A stretch of 6,972 bases of DNA, from positions 1-6,972 of the forward strand of contig CAJQOR010000351.1 in NCBI GenBank assembly GCA_905479965.1. The letters run 5' to 3'. The stretch is from an uncultured Rhizobiaceae group bacterium (lineage in GTDB: Bacteria; Pseudomonadota; Alphaproteobacteria; Rhizobiales; Rhizobiaceae). Of the stretch, positions 5,981 to 6,972 are shown piece by piece; the first letter of the stretch is position 1; each line of letters starts with the position of its first letter. The position numbers and the translations under genes are program-made. The notes below the pieces were generated by a model. The model made no database searches and was not told the origin of the DNA. It saw only the letters and a program-made list of their open reading frames with translations.

Positions 5981-6961
5981 ATGAACAATTCACCGCTTAA
6001 AGGCTGGAACCACTCACCGCCAGTGCCGCTAAAAGTGTCACCTTTTTTCAGCTGGCCTCCCAACCCCCGCAACATGTTGTTTTGGATGTGGAATTCGTGG
6101 TTCTTGATCACTGAAAGACTGTTGATCGTTGGCATTGCTTTTATCTCATTTTATTGGTTTCAACCGCCTTTGGAAACAACGAAAACACTTGCTTTTGGCT
6201 GGATTGCGGAAATGTTCATTCGCAATATCGTGCTTATGAGTGCTGTTGCGGGTGGCTTACATCTGTATTTCTATACGTTTACAAAACAGGGGAAGAAACT
6301 GCGTTACGATGCCCGACCTTTGATGAAAAACGGACGTCAATTTACACTTGGTGGTCAGATCCGCGATAACATGTTTTGGACGTTAGCAAGTGGTGTCACC
6401 ATTTGGACAGGATATGAAGCATTGATGTTTTGGGCGCTGGCAAATGGATATGCACCCTTATTGACCTGGGCTGCACATCCGGTTTGGTTTATTGCTATGT
6501 TTGCACTTATTCCAATTTGGGAAAGCTTTTACTTCTATTGGATCCATCGTTTTTTGCATATTCCGTTTTTATATAAACACGTTCACGCATTGCATCATCG
6601 AAACATCAATGTCGGCCCGTGGTCGGGATTGTCTATGCACCCCATTGAGCATTTGATATTTTTGGGATCAGTCATGATCCATTGGATTGTCGCCGCACAT
6701 CCCGTGCATATCCTGTTTCATTTGCAATATTATGCATTGACTGCTGCGACAACGCATACAGGCTTTGAAGGTCTTGTTGTAAAAGACGAAAATCGATTAG
6801 CACTGGGTACGTTTCATCACCAGATGCATCACAGATATTTTGAATGCAACTACGGTTCGCTGGAAATTCCATGGGACAAATTCTTCGGCTCCTTTCACGA
6901 CGGAACCAACCAAGCCAATGAGAAAATGAAAGAGCGACGCATTCGCATCATGGGCGGCTAG
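5981..6961 (+). CDS. Membrane di-iron hydroxylase/desaturase, sterol desaturase (fatty acid hydroxylase) superfamily
   Basis: A 326-residue integral membrane protein expected to use O2 and a non-heme di-iron centre to hydroxylate or desaturate a lipid-like substrate. The His clusters of the superfamily are present: HRFLH (189-193), HALHH (202-206), with SMHPIEH (218-224) between, and HHQMHH (279-284) followed by RYFECNYG near the C-terminus. Hydrophobic segments near residues 33-60, 72-100, 128-150, 165-187 and 222-250 fit the usual multi-helix topology with His boxes facing the cytoplasm. The Pro-rich start (HSPPVPLKVSPFFSWPPNP) precedes the first helix. Substrate is not deducible: members act on sterols, sphingolipids, carotenoids and fatty acids. 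AGG at 5969-5971 lies 9 nt before the ATG. The divergent, broken LysR gene and the operator between them suggest it was the regulator's target. It ends near the window edge, so a downstream operon partner cannot be excluded. Confidence 0.9.
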   Translation: MNNSPLKGWNHSPPVPLKVSPFFSWPPNPRNMLFWMWNSWFLITERLLIVGIAFISFYWFQPPLETTKTLAFGWIAEMFIRNIVLMSAVAGGLHLYFYTFTKQGKKLRYDARPLMKNGRQFTLGGQIRDNMFWTLASGVTIWTGYEALMFWALANGYAPLLTWAAHPVWFIAMFALIPIWESFYFYWIHRFLHIPFLYKHVHALHHRNINVGPWSGLSMHPIEHLIFLGSVMIHWIVAAHPVHILFHLQYYALTAATTHTGFEGLVVKDENRLALGTFHHQMHHRYFECNYGSLEIPWDKFFGSFHDGTNQANEKMKERRIRIMGG

Positions 6962-6972
6962 AGAATTTTAAG

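Noticed and set aside
5890..6135. Minus-strand open frame overlapping the hydroxylase start
   Set aside because: It runs antisense to a well-supported gene and covers the operator region, has no family resemblance, and reads as a chance frame.

Overview
The window looks like a chromosomal stretch from a Gram-negative proteobacterium. The evidence is an outer-membrane beta-barrel with an N-terminal export signal and a C-terminal Phe, a second exported protein with a Sec-type signal, and a LysR-type regulator. Base composition is moderately AT-rich, roughly low-to-mid 40s % GC by eye. The protein types (haloperoxidase-like PAP2, alphaproteobacterial-looking porin, VasI-like exported protein) make a low-GC alphaproteobacterium my best guess, but that is inference. 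I see no tRNA, rRNA, CRISPR array, insertion sequence or phage gene.

Layout. (1) 2-1425, + strand: the C-terminal part of a vanadium-haloperoxidase/PAP2-type enzyme, cut by the left edge, overlaps the start of a porin-like outer-membrane protein, so the two look translationally coupled. (2) 1465-2058, - strand: a small exported four-cysteine protein resembling VasI/TagO, without any type VI secretion gene beside it. (3) 2277-4383, + strand: a small cupin, a P-loop kinase-like ATPase and an Old Yellow Enzyme family flavin oxidoreductase, probably one transcription unit. (4) 4386-4802, - strand: a conserved protein of unknown function whose stop codon lies 2 bp from that of the oxidoreductase. 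(5) 4932-5852, - strand: a LysR-type regulator whose DNA-binding helix is interrupted by an in-frame TAA. (6) 5981-6961, + strand: a membrane di-iron hydroxylase/desaturase of the sterol desaturase superfamily, divergent from the LysR gene.

The most informative part is the 5745-5980 region. A perfect 6-bp inverted repeat with a 7-bp spacer (5914-5932) fits a LysR-type operator. It overlaps a TTGACA -35 element facing the LysR gene and lies upstream of a TATAAG facing the hydroxylase. This is the textbook regulator/target arrangement, yet the regulator reads as a fresh pseudogene (a single C-to-T change from CAA would explain the TAA). If the sequence is right, the hydroxylase has recently lost its dedicated regulator, or a shortened LysR protein is made.

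I did not find a convincing new multi-gene system. Most genes belong to recognisable families and the window reads as ordinary accessory/metabolic chromosome with a few points worth checking.
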